The notes: a model not told the origin generated them from the letters alone. A stretch of 64,000 nt of DNA from a bacterium (GCA_030427205.1 JAUHXC010000003.1:333801-397800), one strand, 5' to 3'; shown: positions 17,859 through 26,622, counted from the first letter of the stretch. Program-made: numbers and translations.

Positions 17859-18013
17859 TGTTACAGCCTTTATAAAGAGATCCAGCATGATCAAATCATC
17901 GCAGTGTGGTGTAATGCGATCAACGCACTCTTGAAACCGATCCGTTTCACGATCGTTGCGCAGAGTGCCGGCCACCCGGAGGCCGACGTGATACCCCGGA
18001 CGAGGAGCGCGGC
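17859..18013. promoter_or_regulatory. AT-richer divergent promoter region
   Basis: This 155-base region lies between the Cys-rich lipoprotein (-) and the collagen-like protein (+) and is clearly less GC-rich than its surroundings. It contains an inverted repeat ATCGCA (17898-17903) / TGCGAT (17915-17920). A TTGAAA at 17931-17936 is a possible plus-strand -35. A TTTATAAAG stretch lies just upstream of the minus-strand start. A shared operator is possible; individual promoter elements are weak. Confidence 0.35.
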
Positions 18014-21000
18014 ATGAGACCACCGCCGATCCATCGACTCTCCCTCCTCCACCTGGCGCTGATGCTGGCGCTGCCGCTGGCTCTCGCCGGACCGGCGCTG
18101 GCGCTGCCCGACCAGATCCTGCAAGAGGGCCTGGTGCTCGACGGCGACGGATTCCCGCTCGAGGGCGACCACGACATCACCGTGCGGCTGTACCTGGCCG
18201 AGGCGGGCGGCGGCCCGATCTTCGAGGAGGTCCACCGCGACGTCGAGTTCTTCCAGGGCTACTACGCGGTGGCGATCGGCAGCGTCGAAGCGTTGGATCC
18301 CTTCGTCTTCGCCGAAGCGCGGGTCTTTTTGGGGGTCTCCATCGACGGCGGCGACGAGCTGGCGCCGCGCACGGCGCTACGCAAGGTGCCCGCGGCGATG
18401 GTCTCCGACGTGGCGCTGGCGGTCATCGGCGAGATCAACCCCGACTCGCTGCGCATCGGCGGGCGGCTGGTGATCAACGACGCGGGGGAGTGGGTCGGCG
18501 ACCCGACCGGCCTGCGCGGCCCCCAGGGCCCGGTCGGTCCGGCGGGCGCCCGCGGTCCGGCGGGCCCCGAAGGTCCGGTGGGCCCGCGCGGCCCGGCGGG
18601 TCAGGCCGGCGCGGCGGGCGCAGACGGGGCCGACGGCAGCGCCGATACCCCCGCGCAGGTGCTCGCCAAGCTCGTCACCGTGGACGGCAACGGCTCGGGG
18701 CTCGACGCCGACCGCCTCGACGGGCTCAACAGCAGCCAGTTCATGCGCAAGGATCTCGGCGCCAATGCCCACGAAGCGATGTCCAGCCGCCTGTGGGTGC
18801 GCAGCGACAACATCGCCCTCGGCAACCGCGGCTTCCAGACCGGCCTGCAGTTCCTCAACACCGGCACCAAGCATGCGGGGCTGCGCTACGACGGCGAACG
18901 CTCGATCATCATCGAGGACGCCTCGCGCAGCCACGAGCCCGACGACTGGTACGGCGGCAGTCGCACCGATCTCAACATCCGCAACGGCAACCTGCAGGTC
19001 GGCGGGTCGGGCAGCTTCAGCGGTGGGCTGTCGGTCGGCGCGGCCATCCGGCCGTCGGCCGGCGGCGGCGACCGCGGTCTGGTCTGGCCCGCAGATCCCT
19101 TCGGCGGCGGCGGCGACAACGCCTGGATCCGCTACATCCAGGACGGCGGCGGCGAGAACACCGCGCTCGAGCTCGGCGTCTCCAACGACGGCGACGACAA
19201 CATCCGGCTCAACGCGGCGGGCGGGGTCGACGTGATCGGCTCCGGCGACCTGCGGGTCGGGCGCAACCTGAACGTCGCCGGCAACGGCAACGTGGGCAAC
19301 GCCCTGACGGTGCGCGGCGAGCTGACCATGCCCGCCGGCAACCGGGGCATCCGCATGCTCGGCAACGGGGACGACAGCGGCGTCATCCAGTTCGTGCGCG
19401 AGGGCGGCGAGAACCACCGGCTCATGCTGCTCGCCGGCAACGACGCCGACGACGAGATCGAGCTCAACGCCAGCGGCGGCGTGCGACTCGCCGGGCCGGG
19501 GCAGACGCCCCTCGGCCTCGAGTTCCCCGAGAACCGCTGGGGCGGCGGGGGCGACGACGCCTGGCTGCGCTATTACTCGCAGGGCGGCGAGAACACCGCG
19601 CTCGAGCTCGGCATCGGCAACGAGGGCAACGACGACATCATCCTCAACGCCACCGGCGGGGTGACCATCGCCGGCTCGGGTGATCTGGTCGTCAACCGCA
19701 ACCTCATCGTGCGCGGCAACTGCCAGGGCTGCGTGCCCGTCGACAACAGCTACCGCCCGCTGCGGGCGAGCGCCGGCGGCGGCGAGAACGGCATCCTCTT
19801 CCCCGGCAACCCGTTCGGCGGCGGCGGCGACGACGCCTGGATCCGCTACCAGAGCGAGGGCGGCGAGAACACGGTGCTGCAGATCGGCATCAGCAACGAG
19901 TCCAACGACAACATCGAGCTCTACTCGCCGGGCATGGTGCGCTTCGCCGGCGGGCAGGCCAACCAGCTGGGCATCGAGTTCCCCTCGGGCCTGTGGGGCG
20001 GCGGCGACCACGCCTTCATCCGCTACCTGCGCGAGGGCGGCAGCAATACCCGGCTGCAGATCGTCAATACCAACGACGCCGACGACGAGATCGAGCTGTA
20101 CAGCAACGCGATGACGCTGATTCAGGGCAACGGCAGCAACCCGATCGGCTTCCAGTTCCAGGGCAACCGCTGGGGCGGCGGCGGCGACCAGGCCTACCTG
20201 CGCTATCGCACCGAGGGCGGCGAGAACACCGTGCTCGAGCTCGGCATCCACGACAACGGCGACGACAACATGATCCTGCGCGCCTCGGGCGGCATCACGC
20301 TCGAGGGCAACGTGCACGTCACCGGGCGGCTGTCGGGCGGCGGCCTGCCGGGCAATGGCTATCGCCCGATCCTCGCCAGCCACGGCACCGGCGACAACGG
20401 TATCGTCTGGCCCAACCAGAGCGGCAGCGACGACGCCTGGATCCGCTACTACAACGAGAACGGCACCGACCGCTCGCTGCAGATCGGCATCAGCAACGAC
20501 AGCAACGACGACATCCAGCTCTACTCGGGCAACCTGATCCGGCTGACGGGCTACACCAACTCGGTGGGCGTGCGCTTCGACCGCGGCTGGGACAGCCACA
20601 GCTACATCCAGTATTACACCGAGGACGGCGGGGCCAATACGAAGCTGCGCATCCGCAACTCGAACGACAGCAACGACGACATCGAGTTCTACTCGAACGC
20701 GATGATGAACATCGTCGGCGAGGGGTCGAACCCGCTCGGCTTCCAGTTCCAGAGCAACCGCTGGGGCGGCGGCGGCGACCAGGCCTACCTGCGCTATCGC
20801 TCCGAGGGCGGCGAGAACACCGTGCTCGAGCTCGGCGTGCACAACGACGGCGACGACAACATGATCCTGCGCGCCTCGGGCGGCATCACGCTCGAAGGCA
20901 ACGTGCACATCACCGGCCGCATCACCGCCGGCAACAACGGGCTCTCGCAGACCGCGCCGCCCCGGGCCGGCGACCAGCCGTGCCCCGGCGGCTGGCACAC

Positions 21001-21286
21001 CTACGGCGACGTCTGCTTCCTCGACAGCCGCCGCGGCGCCCACCACTGGGGCGTAGGCGACCACTGGTGTCGCTCGCAGACCGGCGGGCACCTGTGCACC
21101 GACGCCGAGGTCTCGGGCATCCGCGGCTGGCGCGGCTGGTTCGGCGGCAACTTCTGGTACGCCGACGCCTACACCGACGATGGCGCGCTGTTCCACAACT
21201 GCAACTGCGGCGGCTACTGGTACAACCACGACGGCGGCGCCGGTAAGGGCGACAGCCGCCACGGCTACTGCTGCCGCAGCCGTTAG
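18014..21286 (+). CDS. Secreted collagen-like, tail-fibre-like repeat protein
   Basis: This 1090-residue protein starts with an ATG preceded by GAGGAG and has a Sec signal peptide ending near residue 30 (ALPLALAGPALA). Residues 31-160 form a domain typical of large Myxococcota surface proteins. Residues 166-208 are about 14 collagen Gly-X-Y triplets (GPQGPVGPAGARGPAGPEG). A long repetitive region (about 355-970) follows, with nine variants of a unit containing GGGGDxAWIRY, GGENTxLELGI and NDDIxL, suggesting a trimeric beta-fibre. The last about 110 residues are a Cys-rich globular tip with eight Cys (CPGGWHTYGDVCF near the start, ending YCCRSR). The layout stalk-fibre-tip resembles phage tail fibres and bacterial adhesins. 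It is divergent from the disulfide-stalk lipoprotein and may share its regulation. Confidence 0.8.
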   Translation: MRPPPIHRLSLLHLALMLALPLALAGPALALPDQILQEGLVLDGDGFPLEGDHDITVRLYLAEAGGGPIFEEVHRDVEFFQGYYAVAIGSVEALDPFVFAEARVFLGVSIDGGDELAPRTALRKVPAAMVSDVALAVIGEINPDSLRIGGRLVINDAGEWVGDPTGLRGPQGPVGPAGARGPAGPEGPVGPRGPAGQAGAAGADGADGSADTPAQVLAKLVTVDGNGSGLDADRLDGLNSSQFMRKDLGANAHEAMSSRLWVRSDNIALGNRGFQTGLQFLNTGTKHAGLRYDGERSIIIEDASRSHEPDDWYGGSRTDLNIRNGNLQVGGSGSFSGGLSVGAAIRPSAGGGDRGLVWPADPFGGGGDNAWIRYIQDGGGENTALELGVSNDGDDNIRLNAAGGVDVIGSGDLRVGRNLNVAGNGNVGNALTVRGELTMPAGNRGIRMLGNGDDSGVIQFVREGGENHRLMLLAGNDADDEIELNASGGVRLAGPGQTPLGLEFPENRWGGGGDDAWLRYYSQGGENTALELGIGNEGNDDIILNATGGVTIAGSGDLVVNRNLIVRGNCQGCVPVDNSYRPLRASAGGGENGILFPGNPFGGGGDDAWIRYQSEGGENTVLQIGISNESNDNIELYSPGMVRFAGGQANQLGIEFPSGLWGGGDHAFIRYLREGGSNTRLQIVNTNDADDEIELYSNAMTLIQGNGSNPIGFQFQGNRWGGGGDQAYLRYRTEGGENTVLELGIHDNGDDNMILRASGGITLEGNVHVTGRLSGGGLPGNGYRPILASHGTGDNGIVWPNQSGSDDAWIRYYNENGTDRSLQIGISNDSNDDIQLYSGNLIRLTGYTNSVGVRFDRGWDSHSYIQYYTEDGGANTKLRIRNSNDSNDDIEFYSNAMMNIVGEGSNPLGFQFQSNRWGGGGDQAYLRYRSEGGENTVLELGVHNDGDDNMILRASGGITLEGNVHITGRITAGNNGLSQTAPPRAGDQPCPGGWHTYGDVCFLDSRRGAHHWGVGDHWCRSQTGGHLCTDAEVSGIRGWRGWFGGNFWYADAYTDDGALFHNCNCGGYWYNHDGGAGKGDSRHGYCCRSR
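19060..20925 (+). repeat. Nine diverged fibre repeats; two 184-bp segments nearly identical
   Basis: The units of the fibre protein contain the pattern GGGGDxAWIRY...GGENTxLxLGI...NDDI. Segments 20147-20330 and 20738-20921 match at nearly every base in register (offset 591 bases, 197 codons), so this pair arose by recent duplication or gene conversion, unlike the other units. Confidence 0.8.
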
Positions 21287-21320
21287 GAGTCTGTAGTGCA
21301 TAGCCCGACACATCGCCCAG

Positions 21321-21428
21321 CACGGTCCCGTTCACCGATTTCGGTGTCGTCAGGCGCTCGAAATACGTCGAGTATTTCTGCGGCCTTCCTCCTTGAACTC
21401 GGCGAACGGCCCCGCACCGGGCTCGGTC
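21321..21428 (+). repeat. Intergenic palindromic repeat, copy 1
   Basis: This is a 108-base element between two plus-strand genes. It folds on itself. The outer arms are CGGTCCCGTTCACCGATTTC and, on the right, GAACTCGGCGAACGGCCCCG, which are imperfect inverted copies. The inner stem is GAAATAC-GTCGA-GTATTTC. The reverse complement of 29331-29440 aligns along its length. Where the two copies differ in an arm, the opposite arm usually changes to match. It is possibly a REP/MITE-like element or a structured RNA. Confidence 0.7.
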
Positions 21429-21459
21429 GTCTACGCCCTACAGCCTCCAGGAGACACCG

Positions 21460-22533
21460 ATGAACACCTGCACCCGAGTCATCTCGATCGCGGCGTTGGC
21501 CATCGGCGCCTTCGGCTGCGCCGACGAGCGCGCCCCGGCTGTCGTGCCCGGCGGGCTCATGGCCGCGCCCGCCTCCGCGCCCGCCCCGACCGCCGAGCCG
21601 GCCGCGCCCGCCGTGGGCCAGCCGCCCGCCGACCACCCGGCCTACGCCGCCGCCGAGGCCCCGCCCGTGCCCAACCGGGTCGAGCGATTGCTGGGCATCG
21701 AGCCGGTGCCCGAGCCCGCCGCCGACGCGCCGCCGCTGCACGTCGACTTCGGCCGCGCCCGGCGGGCGAGCAGCCTGGGCAGCAGCGAACCGACGATGGA
21801 CGCCAACGCGGCCGTGCCGTCCAGCGCCGGCTGCGAGGGCGGCCTGCGCGGGCTGTCGGCGGAGTTCCCCTGGGGCGGCTCGAAGGGCGGCGGCTGGAAC
21901 GGCACCGGCCACCCCGACCCCGAGCCGCTCAAAGCGATCTCCGACAGCGACATGCTCGCCCTCGCCGGCGACGTGAACCTCGACAGCGCCGACCGCGAGC
22001 ACGCCCTCGTCAGCGTCGGCCGGCGGCAGGTGCCCGGCGCCTTGAAGGCGTTTCGCGACAGCCTCGCCCCCAAGCAGCCGCGGGCGGTGCGCGAGATGAC
22101 GCTCTCGGGCCTCATCGAGCACGGCGGCCCCGAGGCGCTGACCCTGATGTGGGCGGCGCTGGAGGGCGACCCGTCGGCCCATATCCGCGGCATGGCCATC
22201 TGGGGCATCGCGCTCTACGGCCCCGACGAGGCGCTGAAGGCCATCACCACCGGCCTCGAAGACCCGACCTACGACGTGCAGGGCATGGCGCTGCTGGCGG
22301 TGTGGGCCCTGCGCGACCGGCCGAGCAGCGCGCTGCCGATCCTCGAAGCGGCGGCCAAGGCCGACGAGCGCCGGCTGTGGCAGGAGGGGCTCAACGTGCT
22401 CGCGCGCATGCCCTACAGCGACGCGGGCAACCTGCTGCGCCAGATCGCCCATCAGAGCGACGGCGAGAAGCGCAACTCGGCGGTCTTCTACTATCGCCAG
22501 TGGCGCAACAACCACCCCGACCTCTGCAAGTAG
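21460..22533 (+). CDS. HEAT-repeat lipoprotein
   Basis: This 357-residue protein starts at an ATG with AGGAGA upstream. It has a lipoprotein signal (MNTCTRVISIAALAIGAFG then Cys20), then an Ala/Pro-rich linker of about 60 residues. The C-terminal half (about residues 160-350) is a series of helical pairs reading as HEAT/armadillo-like repeats (for example HIRGMAIWGIALYGPDEALK), often used as protein-binding scaffolds. No enzymatic motif is visible. It probably acts at the outer membrane or periplasm. The preceding intergenic region holds a palindromic repeat. Confidence 0.75.
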   Translation: MNTCTRVISIAALAIGAFGCADERAPAVVPGGLMAAPASAPAPTAEPAAPAVGQPPADHPAYAAAEAPPVPNRVERLLGIEPVPEPAADAPPLHVDFGRARRASSLGSSEPTMDANAAVPSSAGCEGGLRGLSAEFPWGGSKGGGWNGTGHPDPEPLKAISDSDMLALAGDVNLDSADREHALVSVGRRQVPGALKAFRDSLAPKQPRAVREMTLSGLIEHGGPEALTLMWAALEGDPSAHIRGMAIWGIALYGPDEALKAITTGLEDPTYDVQGMALLAVWALRDRPSSALPILEAAAKADERRLWQEGLNVLARMPYSDAGNLLRQIAHQSDGEKRNSAVFYYRQWRNNHPDLCK

Positions 22534-22575
22534 GCGTCGCTCATCGCCGAACCCCGGGCTCGCCTCACACACAGA

Positions 22576-22604
22576 TTGACATCGCCCGGACTCGCCGCTA
22601 AGGT
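22576..22604 (+). promoter_or_regulatory. Sigma70-type promoter of yceD-rpmF-plsX
   Basis: A perfect -35 TTGACA (22576-22581) and a -10 TAAGGT (22599-22604) are separated by exactly 17 bases, 55 bases before the preferred yceD ATG. This is the cleanest promoter in the window. A start near 22611 would leave a GTG start at 22623 with almost no leader, supporting the ATG at 22659. Confidence 0.65.
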
Positions 22605-22658
22605 CCCGCGTCCGATTGCCCGGTGGCCGCTCCGGCCGCCTGTGAGGTCTGCCCGCAG

Positions 22659-23243
22659 ATGCGCAGCGAAACCACCCCCGCCCGGCCGCTGGGACTCACG
22701 TTCCGGCTCGACGAGGTGCCCGCCGAAGGGCGGCGCTTCGAAGGCGCGCTCACCGAGCAGAGCCTCGGCGCCGATCTGCCGGGCATGGTGGGCGACCTGG
22801 GCTATCGGCCGACGGGCCCGGCCAGGATCGCAGGCAACGTCTACCGCTCGGCGAAGACCGAGCTGGTCGTCGACGGCCGCGTCACCGTCGGGGTCGGCTT
22901 CGACTGCGTGCGCTGCCTGGCCGACCGGGTGCTGGCGGTCGACATCCGCGAAGACCACGTGCTCGTGCGCCGCAAGGCCCGGGTGGTCGAAGAGGGTGAA
23001 GAGAGCCAGACGATCGACGACGAGGCCCTCGAAGAGCCCGACGTCGAGACGTTCAGCGGCGAAGAGATCGACCTGACCGACCTCTTCCGCCAGGACCTGC
23101 TGCTCGCGCTGCCGATGAACCCGAGCTGTGACGATGTGGGGGCCGACGACTGCCGCGACCTGGTGGGCGAGCGCGCCCCCGACGAGCCGCAGATCGACCC
23201 CCGATGGGCGCCCCTGCTCGAGATGAAGAAGAAAATGACCTGA
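22659..23243 (+). CDS. yceD: YceD/DUF177 family protein (23S rRNA accumulation protein)
   Basis: The protein is 194 residues from ATG 22659 (TGAGG about 10 bases upstream); an in-frame GTG at 22623 would add 12 residues. It has the DUF177 pattern: a conserved FDCVRCL Cys pair (CxxC), an acidic central loop, then IDLTDLFRQDLLLALPMNPS with further Cys (CDDVGADDC) likely to bind Zn. The immediate downstream genes rpmF and plsX give the canonical yceD-rpmF-plsX order. The protein is needed for normal 23S rRNA levels in E. coli and plants; it probably acts on ribosome synthesis in the cytoplasm. Confidence 0.9.
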   Translation: MRSETTPARPLGLTFRLDEVPAEGRRFEGALTEQSLGADLPGMVGDLGYRPTGPARIAGNVYRSAKTELVVDGRVTVGVGFDCVRCLADRVLAVDIREDHVLVRRKARVVEEGEESQTIDDEALEEPDVETFSGEEIDLTDLFRQDLLLALPMNPSCDDVGADDCRDLVGERAPDEPQIDPRWAPLLEMKKKMT

Positions 23244-23277
23244 GGGCCCGGGCCCTCCCCAGCAAGAAGAGGTCGTC

Positions 23278-23466
23278 ATGGCCGTACCGAAGCGGAGAAA
23301 GTCGAAGTCGAAGCGCGACAGTCGGCGTGCCAACCACAAGATCAACGCCGTCGCCTACAACGACTGCCAGAACTGCGGCGCGCCCAAGCTGCCCCACCGG
23401 ATCTGCGGCGAGTGCGGCTGGTACAAGAACCGCTACGCGCTCGAGGTCGTCGAGGTCGAGGTCTGA
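23278..23466 (+). CDS. rpmF: 50S ribosomal protein bL32
   Basis: This 62-residue protein has the characteristic bL32 start (MAVPKRRKSKSKRDSRRANH) and a zinc ribbon with CQNCG and CGECG, the four-Cys C+ form. Length and composition are normal. GAGG lies 6 bases before the ATG. It follows yceD by 34 bases and precedes plsX by 15, all in one operon under the promoter at 22576-22604. It is a large-subunit protein near the peptidyl transferase centre. Confidence 0.98.
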   Translation: MAVPKRRKSKSKRDSRRANHKINAVAYNDCQNCGAPKLPHRICGECGWYKNRYALEVVEVEV

Positions 23467-23481
23467 CCCGGGCCTTGCGCG

Positions 23482-24570
23482 GTGAGTGATACCCGCGACG
23501 AGGATCCGCGGCCGGTCGCGCTCGACGCCATGGGGGGTGATCGGGCGCCGGGGGTGGTCGTCGACGGCGCCGTGGAGGCGTGTCGCAGCGGCGACGGCCC
23601 CGTATGGCTGGTCGGCGACGAGACTCGCATCCAGGCCGAACTCGAACGGCACGACACCGCCGGGCTCGCGCTCGAGGTGCGCCACGCGGCCCAGGTCATC
23701 GGCATGGCCGAGCACCCGGGGCGGGCGGCGCGCACCAAGCGCGAGAGCTCGATGCACGTCGGCTTCGGGCTGGTCAAAGCCGGTGACGCCTGCGCCTTCG
23801 TCTCCGCCGGCAACAGCGGCGCGATGATGGCCGTGGGGCTGTTGACCCTGCGCCGCGTCGCGGGCTGCGACCGCCCGGCGATCGCCTCCTGCCTGCCCAC
23901 CCGCGACGGCCAGTCGGTGGTGCTCGACCTGGGCGCCAACGTCGAGTGCCGCGCCAGCCACCTGGTGCAGTTCGCCTTGATGGGCGCCGCCTACGCCACC
24001 ATCGAGCTGGGCATCAGCCGGCCGACGGTGGGGCTCTTGTCCAACGGCAGCGAGCCGAGCAAAGGCACCGAGACCCTGCGCGAAGCCCACCGCCTGCTCA
24101 ACATGACCGACCTGCGCTACACAGGCTACGTCGAGGGGCGCGGCCTGCCGCTCGGCGAGGCCGACGTGGTGGTCACCGACGGGTTCGTGGGCAACGTCGT
24201 GCTCAAGCTCAGCGAAGGCATCGCGCTCGCGCTCGTCGAGCGGGTGCGGCGTCAGCTCGAAGGCGACTGGCTCGGCGCCCTCGGCGCGCCGCTCTTCAAG
24301 CGGGCGATGCGCCGCCTGCGCGACGAACTCGACTGGGAGAGCGTCGGCGGCGCGCCGCTGCTCGGGCTCGACGGGATCGGCCTGGTGGCCCACGGAGCCT
24401 CGTCGGGCCGGGCGGTGGCCAACGCCGTGCGCCGGGCCCGCGGCTACCACGACGTCGGCCTCGTCGCCGCGCTGCGCGGCGCGCTGTCGAAGAGCGGCTT
24501 CGACGAGATGACCAGCACCGCCGAGCTGCCGCTCACCCGCCAGACCGGACCGCACCAGCCGGGGCAGTAG
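23482..24570 (+). CDS. plsX: Phosphate acyltransferase PlsX
   Basis: This 362-residue protein starts at GTG 23482. It has the PlsX signature near the N-terminus (VALDAMGGDRAPGVVVDGAV) and conserved internal motifs SAGNSGAMMA, LDLGAN and LLSNGSE(P/S)SKGTET. The C-terminal GFVGNVVLK and GVDGIGLVAHGASS-like segments also fit (here LGLDGIGLVAHGASSGRA). It converts acyl-ACP to acyl-phosphate for PlsY in phospholipid synthesis. The operon with rpmF links lipid and ribosome synthesis, as in many bacteria. No fabH or fabD follows, unlike in many other genomes. Confidence 0.97.
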   Translation: MSDTRDEDPRPVALDAMGGDRAPGVVVDGAVEACRSGDGPVWLVGDETRIQAELERHDTAGLALEVRHAAQVIGMAEHPGRAARTKRESSMHVGFGLVKAGDACAFVSAGNSGAMMAVGLLTLRRVAGCDRPAIASCLPTRDGQSVVLDLGANVECRASHLVQFALMGAAYATIELGISRPTVGLLSNGSEPSKGTETLREAHRLLNMTDLRYTGYVEGRGLPLGEADVVVTDGFVGNVVLKLSEGIALALVERVRRQLEGDWLGALGAPLFKRAMRRLRDELDWESVGGAPLLGLDGIGLVAHGASSGRAVANAVRRARGYHDVGLVAALRGALSKSGFDEMTSTAELPLTRQTGPHQPGQ

Positions 24571-24602
24571 CCCTCGCGCGCCGACCGACGTACCCTGTCG
24601 GC

Positions 24603-25148
24603 ATGGCACACCCCACGACCCCCCCGACGATGTATCGGCTCTGCCGGATGACCGCGCTGCTCGGCGCGCTGCTCGCGCTCACGGCCTGCGGCGGCCCGCC
24701 TCAGGCCCAGGCGCCGCCGGGCGCCGAGCCCAAGCTGGGCGACGCGTGGTTCGCCTTCCGGGCCGAGACCCTCGGCATCGAGCCCGCCGCCGCCCGCGCC
24801 CGCGACGCCGCGCTGCCCGGCAAAGAGGGCCCGCCGCCCACCGACCAGCTCGACGACCACACCGCCCGCGAGGCCGCCGTCATCTGGGCCACCCGCTGCG
24901 CGCAGTGCCACGGCGCCGCGGGCGAGCCGCCGCTCGAGATGGTCGCGCAGTGGGAGGCCGCCGGACAGAACGTGCCGCGGACCTGGGGCGGGGCCGCGCG
25001 CATGGGCTTCGCCATGGGCGGAGACTCGATGCGGGCCGGCCTCTTCCGCAAGATCAGCGAAGGTGTGCCGCCGGGTATGGCGCCGTGGGGCGGGGTGCTC
25101 GCCAAGGAGCAGATCTGGGCTTTGATCCGCCACCTGGAAGGGTTCTGA
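24603..25148 (+). CDS. c-type cytochrome lipoprotein (single heme)
   Basis: The protein is 181 residues from ATG 24603; ATGs at codons 10 and 16 are also in frame and would still leave the signal. A lipoprotein signal ends with LLALTAC (Cys29). A Pro/Ala linker is followed by one heme c motif, CAQCH (99-103). The rest resembles a class I cytochrome c domain with a candidate distal Met (GMAPWGGVL). TACCCT at 24590-24595 would be a -10 placed 7 bases before the ATG, implying a leaderless mRNA. It is probably a lipid-anchored periplasmic electron carrier. Confidence 0.8.
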   Translation: MAHPTTPPTMYRLCRMTALLGALLALTACGGPPQAQAPPGAEPKLGDAWFAFRAETLGIEPAAARARDAALPGKEGPPPTDQLDDHTAREAAVIWATRCAQCHGAAGEPPLEMVAQWEAAGQNVPRTWGGAARMGFAMGGDSMRAGLFRKISEGVPPGMAPWGGVLAKEQIWALIRHLEGF

Positions 25149-25263
25149 CCGAGCAGGGGCCCCGCGGATACCCCTGGGGGCGCACCGGGCGGCCGCAGGG
25201 GCTCGAGCGGGTATCGGGCAGGGGCAAGGGGGCAGAGCGGGGCGAACTGACCGCTCCGCGCCA

Positions 25264-25279
25264 CCTGAGGCCTCTCAGG
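25264..25279. terminator. Stem-loop at a convergent gene junction
   Basis: CCTGAG-GCCT-CTCAGG is a perfect 6-bp stem with a 4-base loop, overlapping the stop of the minus-strand YCII gene and about 115 bases beyond the plus-strand cytochrome stop. There is no T-run. It is a candidate bidirectional terminator. Confidence 0.3.
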
Positions 25280-25709
25280 AGCCTTGCTGGCGCTCGATCT
25301 CGGCGGCCAGCGCCGCCTCCTGGGCCCGCAGCTCGGGGGTGAACGCCTCCCCGAAGTCATCGGGGTCGAAGATGGGGCGCAGCTCCAGCTCGGACTCTTG
25401 CCCCGGCATCGGATCGGGGCACTTGCGCGCCCACTCCAGGGCCTCCTCCATCGAGGCCACCTTCCAGATCCAGAAGCCGGCGATGAGCTCCTTGGTCTCG
25501 GCGAACGGCCCGTCGACGACCAGCCGCTCGCTGCCGGTGAAGCGCACCCGCTTGCCGCGGCTGCTGGGGTGCAGCCCGTCGCCGCCGACCATCACCCCGG
25601 CCTCGACCAGGGCCTGATTGTAGGCCCCCATCTTCTCCAGCAGCGCCGTATCGGGCATCTTGCCGGCCTCGGAGTCGGCGGTGGCCTTGATCATCACCAT
25701 GACGCGCAT
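25275..25709 (-). CDS. YCII-related (DGPF) domain protein
   Basis: The protein is 144 residues from the ATG at 25707-25709, which has GGAG 6 bases upstream and gives the family's usual start MRVMVMIKATADSEAG. An ATG four codons earlier (25721) is possible. It contains the DGPF motif in DGPFAETKELIAGFWIWKV and ends with a GEAF-type tail. These small dimeric ferredoxin-like proteins are often encoded near ECF sigma factors, but none is present here. The catalytic role of the family is mostly unknown. Confidence 0.88.
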   Translation of the reverse strand: MRVMVMIKATADSEAGKMPDTALLEKMGAYNQALVEAGVMVGGDGLHPSSRGKRVRFTGSERLVVDGPFAETKELIAGFWIWKVASMEEALEWARKCPDPMPGQESELELRPIFDPDDFGEAFTPELRAQEAALAAEIERQQGS

Positions 25710-25818
25710 CATCTGCTCCATGAGTCGTTGAGAGCGGGACCGCCCCGCCCATGCCTCCGACGATCGAGGGCCGCCGCGATCGACAGGGGGCGCTGTTTTT
25801 TCGGGCGCTGCCCGCGCT

Positions 25819-26622
25819 TCACCGCGACGCGCGCTCGACCGTCTTCGGCCGCGCGGCCCGCTGGGCCAGGGTCACCGCGCCGGTCAGGATGGTCAGCTTC
25901 TGCACCACCGTGCCCCGCTCGCTGAGGCGCACGAGCAGCAGCAGCAGCCGAGCGGCCCACATCGGCTCGTAGACGAGGCCGGCGATGCGGGTGCCGATGA
26001 CCGCGTCGCGGGCCTCGATCAGCGCCGGCCACTGCGCGTCGTCGGCCTCCGCCAACGCGTTGGCGAAGCGCCAGGCCCCGTCCCGGGCCAGCCTCATGCT
26101 GAAGTTGACGATGGCGTCGTCCGCTTCGCCCACCATGCGGTCGAGCAGCCACAGCGGACGCCAGATCTCGGTCAGGCGGGCCTTGGTCGCCTGCAGCTGC
26201 GTCGCCAGCACCTGGTTGATCTTCATGAAGTCGGCTTCGAGATCGCCGATCGGCCGCCCGCGGGCGACGGTCGCCGCGGCGATGCCCAGGTCGAGGTTGA
26301 TGTGGGCGTTCATGCCGCCGAGCAGGTGCTGCAGCACGATCGGCGACCACGTCTGGCAGCGCTCGAAGGTCACCTGCCACGCCGTGCGCACCTGCCGCCC
26401 GGCGCGCCAGGCGTCGAAGGCGTCGGTGTAATGGCTGGCGAAGACCGCGTCGAAGCGGGCCATGCGCGGGCCGTCTTCGAACTCGCCGTCGGCGATGGCC
26501 TCGCCGATGCTCGCGGTGACCGTGCGGTACAGCGCGGTGAAGTAGCCGATGGGGCTGCGGTTGTCCCGGGCCCATTCGATGATGGCATCCAGCCGGCGCA
26601 AGACGTCGTCGATCTCTTTCAT
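25819..26622 (-). CDS. DUF5995 family protein
   Basis: The protein is 267 residues from the ATG at 26620-26622. The all-helical sequence carries the signature of DUF5995: FTALYRTVTASIGEAIADG near the start, FASHYTDAFDAWRAG, and VLQHLLGGMNAHINLDLGI with an invariant NAHINLDL. The function of the family is not established. An open frame continues upstream of this ATG but gives an implausible Arg-rich leader that runs into the divergent ATP-grasp promoter. No catalytic motif is evident beyond conserved His and Asn in the central helix. Confidence 0.75.
   Translation of the reverse strand: MKEIDDVLRRLDAIIEWARDNRSPIGYFTALYRTVTASIGEAIADGEFEDGPRMARFDAVFASHYTDAFDAWRAGRQVRTAWQVTFERCQTWSPIVLQHLLGGMNAHINLDLGIAAATVARGRPIGDLEADFMKINQVLATQLQATKARLTEIWRPLWLLDRMVGEADDAIVNFSMRLARDGAWRFANALAEADDAQWPALIEARDAVIGTRIAGLVYEPMWAARLLLLLVRLSERGTVVQKLTILTGAVTLAQRAARPKTVERASR

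Noticed and set aside
14964..18017. A 1017-codon plus-strand frame opposite the Cys-rich lipoprotein
   Set aside because: It consists of Ala/Asp/Val-rich repeats that simply mirror the opposite-strand module repeats, and it has no ribosome binding site.
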